NCBI GenBank assembly: GCA_020635905.1
Contig: JACJYV010000002.1
Coordinates: 806,001 to 870,000, forward strand
From: Bacteroidia bacterium
GTDB taxonomy: Bacteria > Bacteroidota > Bacteroidia > J057 > JADKCL01
Direction of reading: 5' to 3'
Length of the DNA: 64,000 bases
Shown here: positions 7,960 to 16,973 of the stretch, one piece after another
Numbering within the stretch: the first letter of the stretch is position 1
Layout of the letters: every line of letters begins with the position of its first letter
The notes under the pieces: generated by a model
Seen by the model: only the letters and a program-made list of their open reading frames with translations
The model's database searches: none
Told to the model about the DNA's origin: nothing
Program-made: the position numbers and the translations under genes

Positions 7960-9368
7960 CTTATGGGTATCTTGGTACCAAACTGAAAGCCAGGTTGCCC
8001 CAGCAGATTGCGGGAATATTCAAACCTGATCAGCAGGTCGTACATGGTCAAAAAATTGACCCCAACTCCAGCCGAGGCAAGCATGCGGTCTTTCAGGGTT
8101 TGGTCAAAATTACTAAATGTCTCATCCATCACATAACCAAAATCAGAAAAGAGGGTCAGGTACAAGCCAACAGGCAGATCGCGGAATTTTTTCAGGGGAA
8201 TGTATTTAATATGAACCATTTGCCGGGGGATGAGGGCAAATTTGAGTTCAGCTTTGCTTATGTTGATGAAAGATCCGTCGATTACGTACCGTTCGTAGCC
8301 GCGTACATTTTCTCCCCATCCCACGAAAAACTTGTCGAAAAAGGGGACTTTTTTGCCCAACAGGATGAAATTCTGGCTGCCGTAGGCAATATTCCAGCGC
8401 TTTGAAAGGGGAATGTGGTGTGAAAATCCCATGCTGATGCGCAAAAAGTGGGCGGTGCCCAACCCGGGCAAGCCAGATTGGCGCAGAATGAAATAGTATT
8501 TGTAACCCGAAAGGGGATAGCTGGCCCAGTCGCGCTGATCGTTGCGGTAAGAGAGGTAAATTGAAGGATAATATTCGTTATTGCTGCCCGTGGTCAGGTA
8601 ACGGTCATTGTATTCAAGAATGGAGTCTGAAGGATTGAAATAATTGAACATCGCACCCAGCAACAGTTTTTTCCGCGGGGTAAATCGTTTGAAAAATTCT
8701 ACATAACCCAGATGCTGAATCTGCATGGGCGTACCTTTCAGGCGGGCCAATTGCAGGTAGGAGTCCTTGGTGCCAAAGCCAATTTCTTTGTAATTGACAT
8801 AATTATAACCAAACTCTGCCCCAATTTTGGCTTTGGGAAACAGGAACGGACGCTGATAACCCATGGAAAAGCGACGCGAATAACCCAGTTGTCCATACAC
8901 GCTCATGTCGTCGTGGCGGCCGGTCAGATTTTCAAAAATGAGGCCCCCGCCATATACCAGGCGATCCAGATCCCTGTTTTGCCACCACTCATTAAAACTC
9001 CGTTCCTCAAACGATACATAGGCCACAGGCCAGATGTACCAGCGTTCCCGTACCTCAAATTTCAGGGTCAGAGACGACCCTTCAATCGTATGACTGACGT
9101 CCACCCGGGTGAACAGCTGGGTATTGTAGGCGTTATTATAGCAGGATTCCTTGACTTTTTCGAGGTCAGCCAGGGGTATTTGATCCCCCACTTTCACTGG
9201 AAGCTCGCGCAAAAGGGTAAAAGATTTGGTGCGCTTATTGCCCGTCACTTCAATGGAATCAAGGGTGAGGATTTGCGACGCCACCAGCTGCCCCCACATT
9301 TTGGCAGGAGATAGCAGCAGAATCAGAGCCAGCAGGACAATTTGATATGGTTTAAAGAAGGGACGCAA
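7956..9368 (-). CDS. Omp85-family outer-membrane protein with one POTRA domain
   Basis: A 470-residue secreted protein. After a signal peptide (ends near MWGQ) comes one POTRA-like domain (LDSIEVTGNKRTKSFTLL, residues about 35-110), then a barrel with FFVGWGENVRGYERYVI, the RGY loop of BamA/TamA relatives. It is far shorter than BamA and is probably an accessory assembly or export pore. The start is TTG at 9368: a TGA precedes it in frame, and the next Met lies at the end of the signal peptide. It overlaps nadK by 4 bases. Confidence 0.82.
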   Translation of the reverse strand: MRPFFKPYQIVLLALILLLSPAKMWGQLVASQILTLDSIEVTGNKRTKSFTLLRELPVKVGDQIPLADLEKVKESCYNNAYNTQLFTRVDVSHTIEGSSLTLKFEVRERWYIWPVAYVSFEERSFNEWWQNRDLDRLVYGGGLIFENLTGRHDDMSVYGQLGYSRRFSMGYQRPFLFPKAKIGAEFGYNYVNYKEIGFGTKDSYLQLARLKGTPMQIQHLGYVEFFKRFTPRKKLLLGAMFNYFNPSDSILEYNDRYLTTGSNNEYYPSIYLSYRNDQRDWASYPLSGYKYYFILRQSGLPGLGTAHFLRISMGFSHHIPLSKRWNIAYGSQNFILLGKKVPFFDKFFVGWGENVRGYERYVIDGSFINISKAELKFALIPRQMVHIKYIPLKKFRDLPVGLYLTLFSDFGYVMDETFSNFDQTLKDRMLASAGVGVNFLTMYDLLIRFEYSRNLLGQPGFQFGTKIPIR

Positions 9369-9526
9369 TCAGATCAGGCAAAAATCAGTTGGTTGAAGGG
9401 AATTTTTTTTCACTCCCAACCCGAATTTAGCCCAATTTGGTGAAATTAAGAAGCCTCAGCCCCGACAAAGGCATAAAAGGAGGAAGATTTAATGGGAAAG
9501 TTATAACGAATGGGATTTCTGCAACC

Positions 9527-10192
9527 TCACATGCTCAGGTATTTGACCAGGGCTTCAAAGTTTTCGCGGTAATCCTGCAGCTGTTCTGAGTCGAAAATTA
9601 CGTTGTGAATGTCGTAATTGAAGCGCTCAAAGGTGGCGATCAGGCGGGTGAGTTCGCGCAGATTGAGCTTCAGGGTGACCAGCATGCGCTGAGGATTGCT
9701 GGAATTATTGACCGTGAGGCTGAGCACTTTGGCATCGTTGCTTTCGCAAATGCGGCCGATTTCTGAAAGGTGGTAGCCGTTGTGAGGCACTTCCAGCACG
9801 ATAATGCCGCCAGGTTCATGCACATTAAGGGCCAGAGAAAGGTGCTCCACAATGTCTCTGAGGGTGATCATGCCCAGATAGTGAGAATGATTGTCCATCA
9901 CAGGCAGGGCATCCAGCTTGTACAGGGCAAACATGCGTGCCACTTCGTAAATGTGGCTGTCTTCAAATACAAAAGTATTTTCAGGGAAAGCCATGGGCAC
10001 GGCAGCCAGGGTCAGGTCATCACTTTCGACCTCAATCAGATCATCTTCAGAGATGATCCCGGCGAGTTTTTCACCGTCCAGAACTGGCAGGAAATTCACC
10101 TTGAACTCCGTCATCCAATTCATTACCCTCCCTACCTTGTCAGTGACCTTGGCCGGGGGAATCGAGTCTGAGATAAGCATCCTGGCGTGCAT
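9527..10192 (-). CDS. CBS-domain-pair protein
   Basis: A 221-residue cytoplasmic protein with two CBS motifs in the first 130 residues (FLPVLDGEKLAGIISEDDL and ALPVMDNHSHYLGMITLRDI), which usually bind adenine nucleotides. The C-terminal part (GGIIVLEVPHNGYHLSEIG onward) resembles an ACT-like regulatory fold. Similar CBS proteins are often found beside nadK in Bacteroidota, consistent with an energy- or nucleotide-sensing role, but no partner can be named from sequence alone. Confidence 0.8.
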   Translation of the reverse strand: MHARMLISDSIPPAKVTDKVGRVMNWMTEFKVNFLPVLDGEKLAGIISEDDLIEVESDDLTLAAVPMAFPENTFVFEDSHIYEVARMFALYKLDALPVMDNHSHYLGMITLRDIVEHLSLALNVHEPGGIIVLEVPHNGYHLSEIGRICESNDAKVLSLTVNNSSNPQRMLVTLKLNLRELTRLIATFERFNYDIHNVIFDSEQLQDYRENFEALVKYLSM

Positions 10193-10400
10193 GGCGAAGA
10201 ATTTTGGTTTTGAGTTGGTGGGATTGGTTACCCTGATTTTAATCGTCCCATTTTACGGGATTAACGCAAATCTAATGCCTTTGTCAGCGCTAAAAGTATG
10301 AAATTTCCTGTGAATTCTTACCTGATTCACGCAACCATGCTGATTATCAAGGGATTTCTTTTCAAAACCAAGCTCAAAATTGTCCTGAAAAGGTGAAAAA

Positions 10401-10985
10401 TCAGCCTGAAGTCAGGGTTAAAACCTGCTCAGACCAGTTTTGCACCATGCCAGGTCCGTCCATACTGAGTACAGATTCGGGATGAAACTGAACGGCTTCC
10501 CAAGGCAGGTTGAGGTGACGCATGCCCATGATTTCGCCTTCACGGGTGCGGGCCGAAATCACCCAGTCGGGCGACAGGGTTTCAGGGTCCACCACCAGGG
10601 AATGATAACGCATGATTTCCGTGGGATTAGGAACCTGGTGAAATACGCCGCGGCCGTCGTGTTGGATCAGCGAGGTGCGCCCGTGCATGGGCTCAAGAGC
10701 ATGTTTCAGGCGGCCGCCTGTGGCTTCAGCCATGACCTGCATGCCCATGCAGACACCCAGAACGGGAATTTCAGGGGAAATTTTACCCAAAATTTCCAGG
10801 CAAATGCCACTGTCAGCAGGCCGGCCTGGTCCGGGGGAAATCAGCAGTCCACGAATGGACAAACTCAGGGCCTCTGCACAGGTAATTTCATCGTTGCGCT
10901 TCACCACCACTTCGGGCAGATAGCGCCGCAACAAATCGACCAGATTCCAGGTGAAGGAATCGTAATTGTCAAGTACCAGCACCAT
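10401..10985 (-). CDS. pabA: Glutamine amidotransferase, aminodeoxychorismate/anthranilate synthase component II
   Basis: Releases ammonia from glutamine for p-aminobenzoate or anthranilate synthesis. The triad is visible: Cys in GVCMGMQVMAEA, and His and Glu in AVQFHPESVLS. The protein begins MVLVLDNYDSFTWNLVDLL, the standard opening, so I chose the ATG at 10985 and not a frame extended into cvpA; the 17-bp overlap with cvpA is then normal coupling. With no chorismate-binding partner nearby, pabA and trpG cannot be told apart; the symbol is tentative. Confidence 0.87.
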   Translation of the reverse strand: MVLVLDNYDSFTWNLVDLLRRYLPEVVVKRNDEITCAEALSLSIRGLLISPGPGRPADSGICLEILGKISPEIPVLGVCMGMQVMAEATGGRLKHALEPMHGRTSLIQHDGRGVFHQVPNPTEIMRYHSLVVDPETLSPDWVISARTREGEIMGMRHLNLPWEAVQFHPESVLSMDGPGMVQNWSEQVLTLTSG

Positions 10986-11583
10986 TGCGGGGCTGTTCCT
11001 CCGGGGTTGTATCGTCCGAATCACCTCCTTCAGGGGCATTTTCACCCTGAATTTTATCGAAGTATTCGTCCATGTCCTTGAATACGTTTTTGGCAGCCGG
11101 GATAAGGCCAATGGAATATTCCATTACTCCCTCGCAATAGGTGGTAAGGAAGGGATAGGCAATGGATTTTCCTTTGGTTTCCTCAGAAATGAAGCCAGCT
11201 TTTCCAATCAACCCGATCAGCGATCCAACCAGAAAGGCAAATTTCAATCCACCAAATAAGGCGCCCGAGGCCTGGTTCAGGACGGAAAGATTGGTTTTAT
11301 CCAACAGAAATTTGAGCATTCTGCCGATGAAAAACACGATGACCAGCACCAGAATAAAGGCCGTCAGGAAGGCCAGGAAGGGTATGACTGCCTCGGGCAA
11401 CTCAAAATTTTCCTGGTAATAATTGGCGAAAATGAAGGCAAAGCGAAACCCCGCCCAAATACCCAGCACCACGCCAATCAGGCCGGCCACTTCCTTGATG
11501 ATGCCGTTGGTCCAGCCGCGAATCAGGCCAAAACCAATGCCTATGGCAGCAATGATGTCAATGAAAGTCAGTCCTTCAGGCAT
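10969..11583 (-). CDS. CvpA-family membrane protein
   Basis: A 204-residue inner-membrane protein with four hydrophobic segments in the first 160 residues. The opening (IDIIAAIGIGFGLIRGWTNG) with VAGLIGVVLGIWAGF is the CvpA/colicin V production pattern. The C-terminal tail is acidic and probably cytoplasmic. The biochemical role is unknown; CvpA proteins affect envelope stress and biofilm traits in other bacteria. It lies 1 bp after yqeY and overlaps pabA by 17 bp. Confidence 0.85.
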   Translation of the reverse strand: MPEGLTFIDIIAAIGIGFGLIRGWTNGIIKEVAGLIGVVLGIWAGFRFAFIFANYYQENFELPEAVIPFLAFLTAFILVLVIVFFIGRMLKFLLDKTNLSVLNQASGALFGGLKFAFLVGSLIGLIGKAGFISEETKGKSIAYPFLTTYCEGVMEYSIGLIPAAKNVFKDMDEYFDKIQGENAPEGGDSDDTTPEEQPRNGAGT

Positions 11584-11584
11584 T

Positions 11585-12037
11585 TCAGGAAGCCAGTATT
11601 TTTTTCACCATGCCTGAAATGGTACCACCTTCGGCCCTTCCAGCCATTTTTTTGGTGGCCAGGCCCATCACTTTGCCCATGTCTTTCATGCCACTGGCAC
11701 CCGTTTCAGCAATGATGGCTTTCACTTCAGCTTCAATTTCGGCCTCGGTCAGCGGTTTAGGCAGGAGATTTTCGATCACAGCCAGCTCTTCCTCCTCTGT
11801 CTGGGCCAGGTCGTCGCGACCGTTGTCACGAAACTGCTGGGCAGAATCTTTGCGCTGCTTGGCCTGCTTCATGAGCAATTTGAGTTCATCTTCAGAGCTG
11901 ATGTATCCATTGGCTCCTTCAGCCGTTTCAGCCAGCAAAATGGCTGATTTCACTGCACGGAGAGCCCGCAGGGCTCCCTGGTCTTTGGCACGCATGGCGT
12001 CCTTGATCAGGTCAGATATTTTTTCTTTTAAGGTCAT
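11585..12037 (-). CDS. GatB/YqeY domain protein
   Basis: A 150-residue cytoplasmic protein starting MTLKEKISDLIKDAMRAKD with the following LRAVKSAI, typical of stand-alone YqeY proteins, which resemble the tail domain of GatB. The middle is Lys/Asp/Glu-rich helix (ELKLLMKQAKQRKDSAQQF) and the C-terminus has the MKDMGKVMGLATKKMAGRA helix-turn-helix-like segment. It may act on aminoacyl-tRNA, but this is unproven. I chose the ATG at 12037, because an upstream-extended frame contains no family sequence. Confidence 0.88.
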   Translation of the reverse strand: MTLKEKISDLIKDAMRAKDQGALRALRAVKSAILLAETAEGANGYISSEDELKLLMKQAKQRKDSAQQFRDNGRDDLAQTEEEELAVIENLLPKPLTEAEIEAEVKAIIAETGASGMKDMGKVMGLATKKMAGRAEGGTISGMVKKILAS

Positions 12038-12179
12038 TATTGTAAGGGTTTGGTTTCGGAATTCATGAATTCTGTCAGGGGTGCAATTTAATACCAATTT
12101 ATTAAACCGTCCTACCCAGGCTGCTTTATCCTGAAAAAAAGGATTATGAGTGGGTTTGGGGGCAATCTTTGAGTAACGG

Positions 12180-12305
12180 GTAACGCAAAGATCGCAAAGA
12201 CAATATGCAAATAAAACGTCCAGCTTAGCGATCCCGATTGCTATCGGGATTGCCACCACGACCAACGAGACGCGGGTCCAAAAATCTTTGCGTGCTTCGC
12301 GTTAC
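12180..12305. repeat. Inverted-repeat element with internal hairpin
   Basis: In the 385-bp gene-free gap 12038-12422, a 20-base arm (12180-12199, GTAACGCAAAGATCGCAAAG) is repeated inverted at 12286-12305 with about 17 of 20 matches. In the middle lies a perfect 8-bp hairpin (ATCCCGAT / ATCGGGAT, 12231-12250). No ORF is convincing inside. It looks like a small non-autonomous or degenerate repeat; the rest of the gap holds only the terminator at 12362-12401. Confidence 0.5.
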
Positions 12306-12361
12306 TTCACCCCAATTGTCATTTTCTATTAGCCAAAAACCACTGGAACCCACATTTCCTC

Positions 12362-12401
12362 AAAAAGAAAAACCCCTCTTTCCAATTTCTGGAAAAAGGG
12401 G
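12362..12401 (-). terminator. Terminator after the thioredoxin-like gene
   Basis: The reverse strand forms an 11-bp stem (CCCCTTTTTCC / GGAAAGAGGGG, one mismatch, 7-nt loop), followed by TTTTTCTTTTT. It starts about 20 bp after the stop of the gene at 12423. Confidence 0.85.
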
Positions 12402-12422
12402 CCTTTCACTTAAAGTTCCTTT

Positions 12423-12968
12423 TTATTTCCAGGCTTTGGGAATGAGGATCGTGGGATGGGTCTCATTTTTGAAGGACGCGGTGCGCAGCCATTTGTTATT
12501 ATACACATAGATGCTGGGCACTTCGCTGTAACCAAAATACTCGTCGATCATGTATTCCGTGTCTTTGCAAAAGATGAGATTGTCGTGCTTCACCCCGGCA
12601 AAAAAGGTGTCTTTGAAGTTTTGAATGGCATCCATTTCTCCCCAGGAAACCCATACCAGGCTGATTCCCGTGAATTTATCTCCTTTTTCGCCCGGTCCAA
12701 TGGCTTCAGCCACCCATTTGGCTTCCTGCTGGCAGTGCTCGCAATCTGGATCAAAATAAAAGAAGATCACGGGCATATTCTGAGGCAGCGCCTCAGGTGT
12801 TAGCTGGGTTCCGTCCAGATTGGCAAAGGCAAAAGCAGGCAGGGGCGCCATGTCACCTTCCACGGTCACAGCTTTGGGTGTTTCGTGGGCCTGACCATTG
12901 ACTGCGGGTGCAATCATCAGGAGGAGGGCAAGGGCAAGCAGGCTGAGTTTGGTAAAATTCTTTTTCAT
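12423..12968 (-). CDS. Secreted thioredoxin-like (TlpA/redoxin-type) protein
   Basis: A 181-residue protein with a signal peptide (ends AVNGQ) and a thioredoxin-fold domain: AFANLDGTQLTPEAL, then IFFYFDPDCEHCQQEA with the redox-active C-E-H-C pair, and the cis-proline segment EVPSIYVYNN. It is probably a periplasmic disulfide reductase or a peroxiredoxin-like protein. It is a single gene with its own terminator and no redox partner next to it. Confidence 0.8.
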   Translation of the reverse strand: MKKNFTKLSLLALALLLMIAPAVNGQAHETPKAVTVEGDMAPLPAFAFANLDGTQLTPEALPQNMPVIFFYFDPDCEHCQQEAKWVAEAIGPGEKGDKFTGISLVWVSWGEMDAIQNFKDTFFAGVKHDNLIFCKDTEYMIDEYFGYSEVPSIYVYNNKWLRTASFKNETHPTILIPKAWK

Positions 12969-13055
12969 ATTCTCTGATTTGGCTTTTCTCAGGGGTTTTG
13001 AAGGTGTTTTTGCTCTTTGAAACGCTTCAGAACCCGTTTTTATTCTTTTTATGTG

Positions 13056-15146
13056 CTAATCCATTTTTTGAGGGATGGTATCTATCACCCGTTGTCTTTC
13101 CCCGGCCCGCTCCAGAAAATGATTCTGGGCGTTGAGGGGTTTTTCACCTTTGGCAGGGGTTGCCCTGATCCAGGTACCATCACTTTGCAAAATCCGTGCC
13201 TTTTGGTTGTCGAGCATCATGTAATTCATAATCGTCTGAATTCGCTCTCTGTGCTCACTTTCCTCAATGGGAAACACCAGTTCAACCCGACGATTGAGGT
13301 TGCGCTGCATCAGGTCGGCGCTGCCAATGACCAGTTTTTCCTCTCCCCCGTATTCAAAATAATACACCCGCGGGTGCTCCAGAAAGCGGCCCACGATGCT
13401 GCGCACCGTGATATTTTCGCTGATGCCCTTCAGCCCGGGCTTGAGGCAGCAGATTCCCCGAATGATCAATTCTATTTTCACCCCCGCCATGGAAGCCTGA
13501 TACAGCCGCTGGATCATTTCAGGATCCACGAGGGAATTCATGATCATGCGGATGCGTGAGGGGGTTTCGGCCGTATGCTGGTCGCCGCACTTTTTGATCA
13601 GGGCAGAGATTTCCGACCGCATGTTGATGGGCGATATGATGAATTTGCGCCACTCTTTCTGGTTGGAATAGCCGGTCAGGAGGTTAAAGAAGTCTGAACC
13701 GTCCTTACCAAAATCCGTGTCACAGGTGAGGTAGCCAAAATCAGAATAGATGCGGGCCGTCTTGTCGTTATAATTTCCCGTCCCCAGATGCAGGTAGCGA
13801 CGGATGGTGCCCGCTTCACGGCGAATGATCATCAGGATCTTGCAATGGGTCTTCAGACCCAGCAGACCGTACACGACGTTTACGCCCGAGCGCTCCAGTT
13901 CCTTGGCCCAGCCAATGTTATTTTCCTCGTCAAAACGGGCCTTCAGCTCAATCAAAGCCGTTACTTGTTTGCCATTGGCCACGGCATCCTTGAGGGCCTG
14001 CACAATGGGTGATTTTCCGCTGGTGCGGTATAATGTCTGTTTGATGGCCAGTACTTTGGGGTCGCGGGCCGCTTCCTGCACCAGTTCCACCACATGGTTG
14101 AAGCTGTCGTAGGGATGGTAGAGCAGGATGCCCCGTTTGCGAATGGCCGAGAAGATGCTGGACGAACTGGTGATTTCCTCCCGCAGGGCCGGGGTAAATT
14201 CAGGATCTTTGATCTCAGGCAAGGGCAGGGACATGAGAAACATGAAGGAAGCCAGGTCGAGGTAGCCCGTGATTTCGTAAATGTCCTCCTCTTTGAGACC
14301 AGTGGTTTCGCGTAGAAATCGCTTACTTTCCTCACTCATTTTCTCCTGCAATTCCAGCCTCACCACCGTGCCCAGCCTGCGTTTACGCAATTCCCGCTCG
14401 ATCAGCTTGAGCAGGTCGTCGGCCTCGGCCTCGGAAAGGTCCATGTCCGCGTTGCGGGTCACCCTGAATTCTGAAACATTCAGGATGCGCATGTTGGGGA
14501 AGAGCAAATCAAGGTGATTGGTGATCAGGTCTTCCAGCAGGATAAAATCATGGGGATTTTTGCCAGGTACCTCCACAAAACGATTCAGAATTTGCGGCAG
14601 GGGAATCACGGCGATTTTGGGATCTCCCTTTTCAAAAGGTGCCTTCAGTTCCACGATCAGGTTGAGGCCGAGGCTGCGCAACTGGGGAAAAGGGTGAGAC
14701 GGATCCACGGCCAGGGGGGTAAGCACGGGAAATACCTTTTCCTTGAAATACACCCTCATTTCAGCTTTTTGTTCGGCCCGCAGGGTCACAAAATTGCGGA
14801 TCCTCAATCCCTTGCGTCGCAAAGCAGGTAAAATATCCTCCAGCAACACCCGCGACTGAATCTCCACATGGGGATGCACCTGGTTGGAGATAGCCACAAT
14901 CTGTTCCCGCGGACTCATCCCGTCAATGGGCAATTCGTGGATGCGGGCATGGATCTGATCCTTCAAACCCCCCACGCGGATCATAAAAAATTCATCAAGG
15001 TTGGAGCTGAATATCGAGATGAATTTCAGCCGTTCCAGAATGGGGTGATGGGTATCCATGGCCTCTTCCAAAACCCGCCAGTTGAACTCCAGCCAACTGA
15101 GTTCGCGGTTGAAATAGTATTTGGAATCCTTGAGGTTAATGGCCAT
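13056..15146 (-). CDS. ppk1: Polyphosphate kinase 1
   Basis: Reversibly polymerises the gamma-phosphate of ATP into polyphosphate. The 696-residue protein begins with YYFNRELSWLEFNWRVLEEA, the PPK N-terminal signature. The catalytic region has KTHCKILMIIRR (its His, near residue 434, matches the autophosphorylated His), YLHLGTGNYNDKTARIYSD, and the second conserved His in RSIVGRFLEHPRVYYFE. The C-terminal ADLMQRNLNRRVE is also typical. Length is normal. No ppx/GppA phosphatase gene is adjacent. Confidence 0.96.
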   Translation of the reverse strand: MAINLKDSKYYFNRELSWLEFNWRVLEEAMDTHHPILERLKFISIFSSNLDEFFMIRVGGLKDQIHARIHELPIDGMSPREQIVAISNQVHPHVEIQSRVLLEDILPALRRKGLRIRNFVTLRAEQKAEMRVYFKEKVFPVLTPLAVDPSHPFPQLRSLGLNLIVELKAPFEKGDPKIAVIPLPQILNRFVEVPGKNPHDFILLEDLITNHLDLLFPNMRILNVSEFRVTRNADMDLSEAEADDLLKLIERELRKRRLGTVVRLELQEKMSEESKRFLRETTGLKEEDIYEITGYLDLASFMFLMSLPLPEIKDPEFTPALREEITSSSSIFSAIRKRGILLYHPYDSFNHVVELVQEAARDPKVLAIKQTLYRTSGKSPIVQALKDAVANGKQVTALIELKARFDEENNIGWAKELERSGVNVVYGLLGLKTHCKILMIIRREAGTIRRYLHLGTGNYNDKTARIYSDFGYLTCDTDFGKDGSDFFNLLTGYSNQKEWRKFIISPINMRSEISALIKKCGDQHTAETPSRIRMIMNSLVDPEMIQRLYQASMAGVKIELIIRGICCLKPGLKGISENITVRSIVGRFLEHPRVYYFEYGGEEKLVIGSADLMQRNLNRRVELVFPIEESEHRERIQTIMNYMMLDNQKARILQSDGTWIRATPAKGEKPLNAQNHFLERAGERQRVIDTIPQKMD

Positions 15147-15248
15147 GAATGGAGAATATTTTTTGTGGTCTGATTTTTCGGACCCTAAAAATACAAGGTT
15201 TTTTTGGCAAAAAAACCCTTAATTTCAGGCGTAAATTGACTTATCCCT

Positions 15249-16148
15249 TTGCTGAAAGCCCCGCATATCACGTATTTTCCAGCGAATTCCTCTCCTTCTC
15301 CAGAGGCAAAATTCTCCATTCTGATCCCCTCCTGGAATAATCTGGAGTACCTGAAATTGTGCGTGGAAAGCATTCTCAAAAACTCCTCTTTTCGCCACCA
15401 GTTGATCGTACACGTCAACGAAGGCAGCGAAGGAAGTCTGGACTGGGTGAAGTCTCAGGGCCTGGATTTTACTTATTCTGAACAGAATGCGGGGGTTTGT
15501 TTTTCCCTGAATGCCGCCGCCTCCCTGGCCCGCACGGATTACATCGTTTTCATGAACGATGACATGTATGTGTTGCCTGGTTGGGATGAATTTCTCTGGA
15601 AAGAGATTGAGGCGGCGGGTAGCGATTATTTTTTCTTTTCGGGCACCATGATCGAACCCTGTGACACAGGCAACGCCTGTGTGCTGGCTCCTTTTGATTT
15701 TGGGGGGAATGTGGGGGATTTTCGGGAAAAAGAATTATTGGAGCAGCAGAATCAACTGACCAAAATGGACTGGCAGGGCGCCACCTGGCCGCCCAACGTG
15801 GTGCATCGCAGGTTGTGGGAATTGGTGGGTGGCTACAGTGTGGAATTTTCCCCGGGCATGTCGTCTGACCCGGATTTTTCCATGAAATTGTGGCAGGCAG
15901 GCGTACGGCTTTTTAAGGGGGTGGGCGCAGCCAAAGTCTATCATTTTCAGGCCAAATCCACGCAAAAGATTACCAAAAATGATGGAAACAGCCAGTTCTT
16001 GCAAAAATGGGGGATCACTCAATCCACTTTTTTCAAGTATTTTCTGCGGCGCGGCACAGATTTCGACGGACCGCTGAAGGATACTGAGGAAGATGCGGGT
16101 TTGCGCAAAGCCAGGCTAAAATCCAGGATCAAGCGGAAATTTCTCTGA
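15249..16148 (+). CDS. Family 2 glycosyltransferase
   Basis: A 299-residue cytoplasmic protein with a GT-A fold: FSILIPSWNNLEYLKLCVES near residue 23, then YIVFMNDDMYVLPGWDEF, in which NDD is the metal-binding DXD-like motif, and later acceptor-side residues in SSDPDFSMKLWQAGVRLF. The substrate is unknown; glycan or lipid glycosylation is likely. The start is TTG (15249): a TGA lies four codons upstream and no ATG occurs before the catalytic motif. It is divergent from ppk1. Confidence 0.8.
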   Translation: MLKAPHITYFPANSSPSPEAKFSILIPSWNNLEYLKLCVESILKNSSFRHQLIVHVNEGSEGSLDWVKSQGLDFTYSEQNAGVCFSLNAAASLARTDYIVFMNDDMYVLPGWDEFLWKEIEAAGSDYFFFSGTMIEPCDTGNACVLAPFDFGGNVGDFREKELLEQQNQLTKMDWQGATWPPNVVHRRLWELVGGYSVEFSPGMSSDPDFSMKLWQAGVRLFKGVGAAKVYHFQAKSTQKITKNDGNSQFLQKWGITQSTFFKYFLRRGTDFDGPLKDTEEDAGLRKARLKSRIKRKFL

Positions 16149-16162
16149 AGAGCTTTTGAGAG

Positions 16163-16900
16163 TTAGTGCATCCAAAGTTCCCAGGCGGCTTCCGCCTGGG
16201 CATGCAGCATGGCGAGTCCGTTTTGGGTGTGGGCCCCGGCTTCACTGCTATTTTTGAGAAAAAGGGTTTCAGCAGGATTATAAACCAGGTCATAGACAAA
16301 ATGGTCAGGCCCGAGTTGATTAAATGGAATGTTGGGACAACTTGTGGTATCTGGATACATGCCCAGGGGAGTGGTATTGACGATCAGGGAAAATTTGTCT
16401 AATCCAACCCCGGGTAGTTGAGCGTAAGTCAGAACCCCCTCCCCCACTTCGTGGCGGGAGCAAAACCAGACTTCGTCCCATTTCAGGACCTCAGCCAGCA
16501 CAAAATAAACGGCTTTCGCCGCCCCGCCAGTACCCAGGATCAGGGCCGGGCCCTGCATCCCCAGAGAACGCCACTCGTCCAGTGACTGATGAAAACCCAC
16601 CACATCTGTATTGTAGCCAATCGTTTTTCCATTTTCAAAACCAATCACATTGACCGCCCCAATGGCCTCTGCCACCGGGCTGAGGTGATCCAGCAAAGGC
16701 ATGATAGCAGATTTGTAGGGAATGGTCACATTGAGGCCCTGCAGATCGGGATGGGCCTCCAGCAAAGCAGGAAAAGAGGAAATATCCTCCAATTCAAAGT
16801 TGAGGTATTCGGCCCGAATCCCTTCCTCTGCAAATTTGCGGGTGAAGTAACCCTTTGAAAAGCTGTGGCCGAGTTTTTTGCCAAGGAGTCCGAATTTCAT
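16163..16900 (-). CDS. aroE: Shikimate dehydrogenase
   Basis: Reduces 3-dehydroshikimate to shikimate with NADPH in aromatic amino acid synthesis. The 245-residue protein shows GKKLGHSFSKGYFTRKF (substrate-binding Ser residues), GLNVTIPYKSAI (catalytic Lys), GYNTDVVGFH (catalytic Asp), the nucleotide-binding ILGTGGAAKAV, and NTTPLGMYP. It is slightly shorter than E. coli AroE but complete. It faces the glycosyltransferase gene tail-to-tail with a 14-bp gap. Confidence 0.95.
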   Translation of the reverse strand: MKFGLLGKKLGHSFSKGYFTRKFAEEGIRAEYLNFELEDISSFPALLEAHPDLQGLNVTIPYKSAIMPLLDHLSPVAEAIGAVNVIGFENGKTIGYNTDVVGFHQSLDEWRSLGMQGPALILGTGGAAKAVYFVLAEVLKWDEVWFCSRHEVGEGVLTYAQLPGVGLDKFSLIVNTTPLGMYPDTTSCPNIPFNQLGPDHFVYDLVYNPAETLFLKNSSEAGAHTQNGLAMLHAQAEAAWELWMH

Positions 16901-16973
16901 GGAGTGAAGTTAGTGGATTTTGGGAAATTGGGCAGGGTTGGAGGTCGGGTTTGAAGGACGGGTGGGGGTTTGA

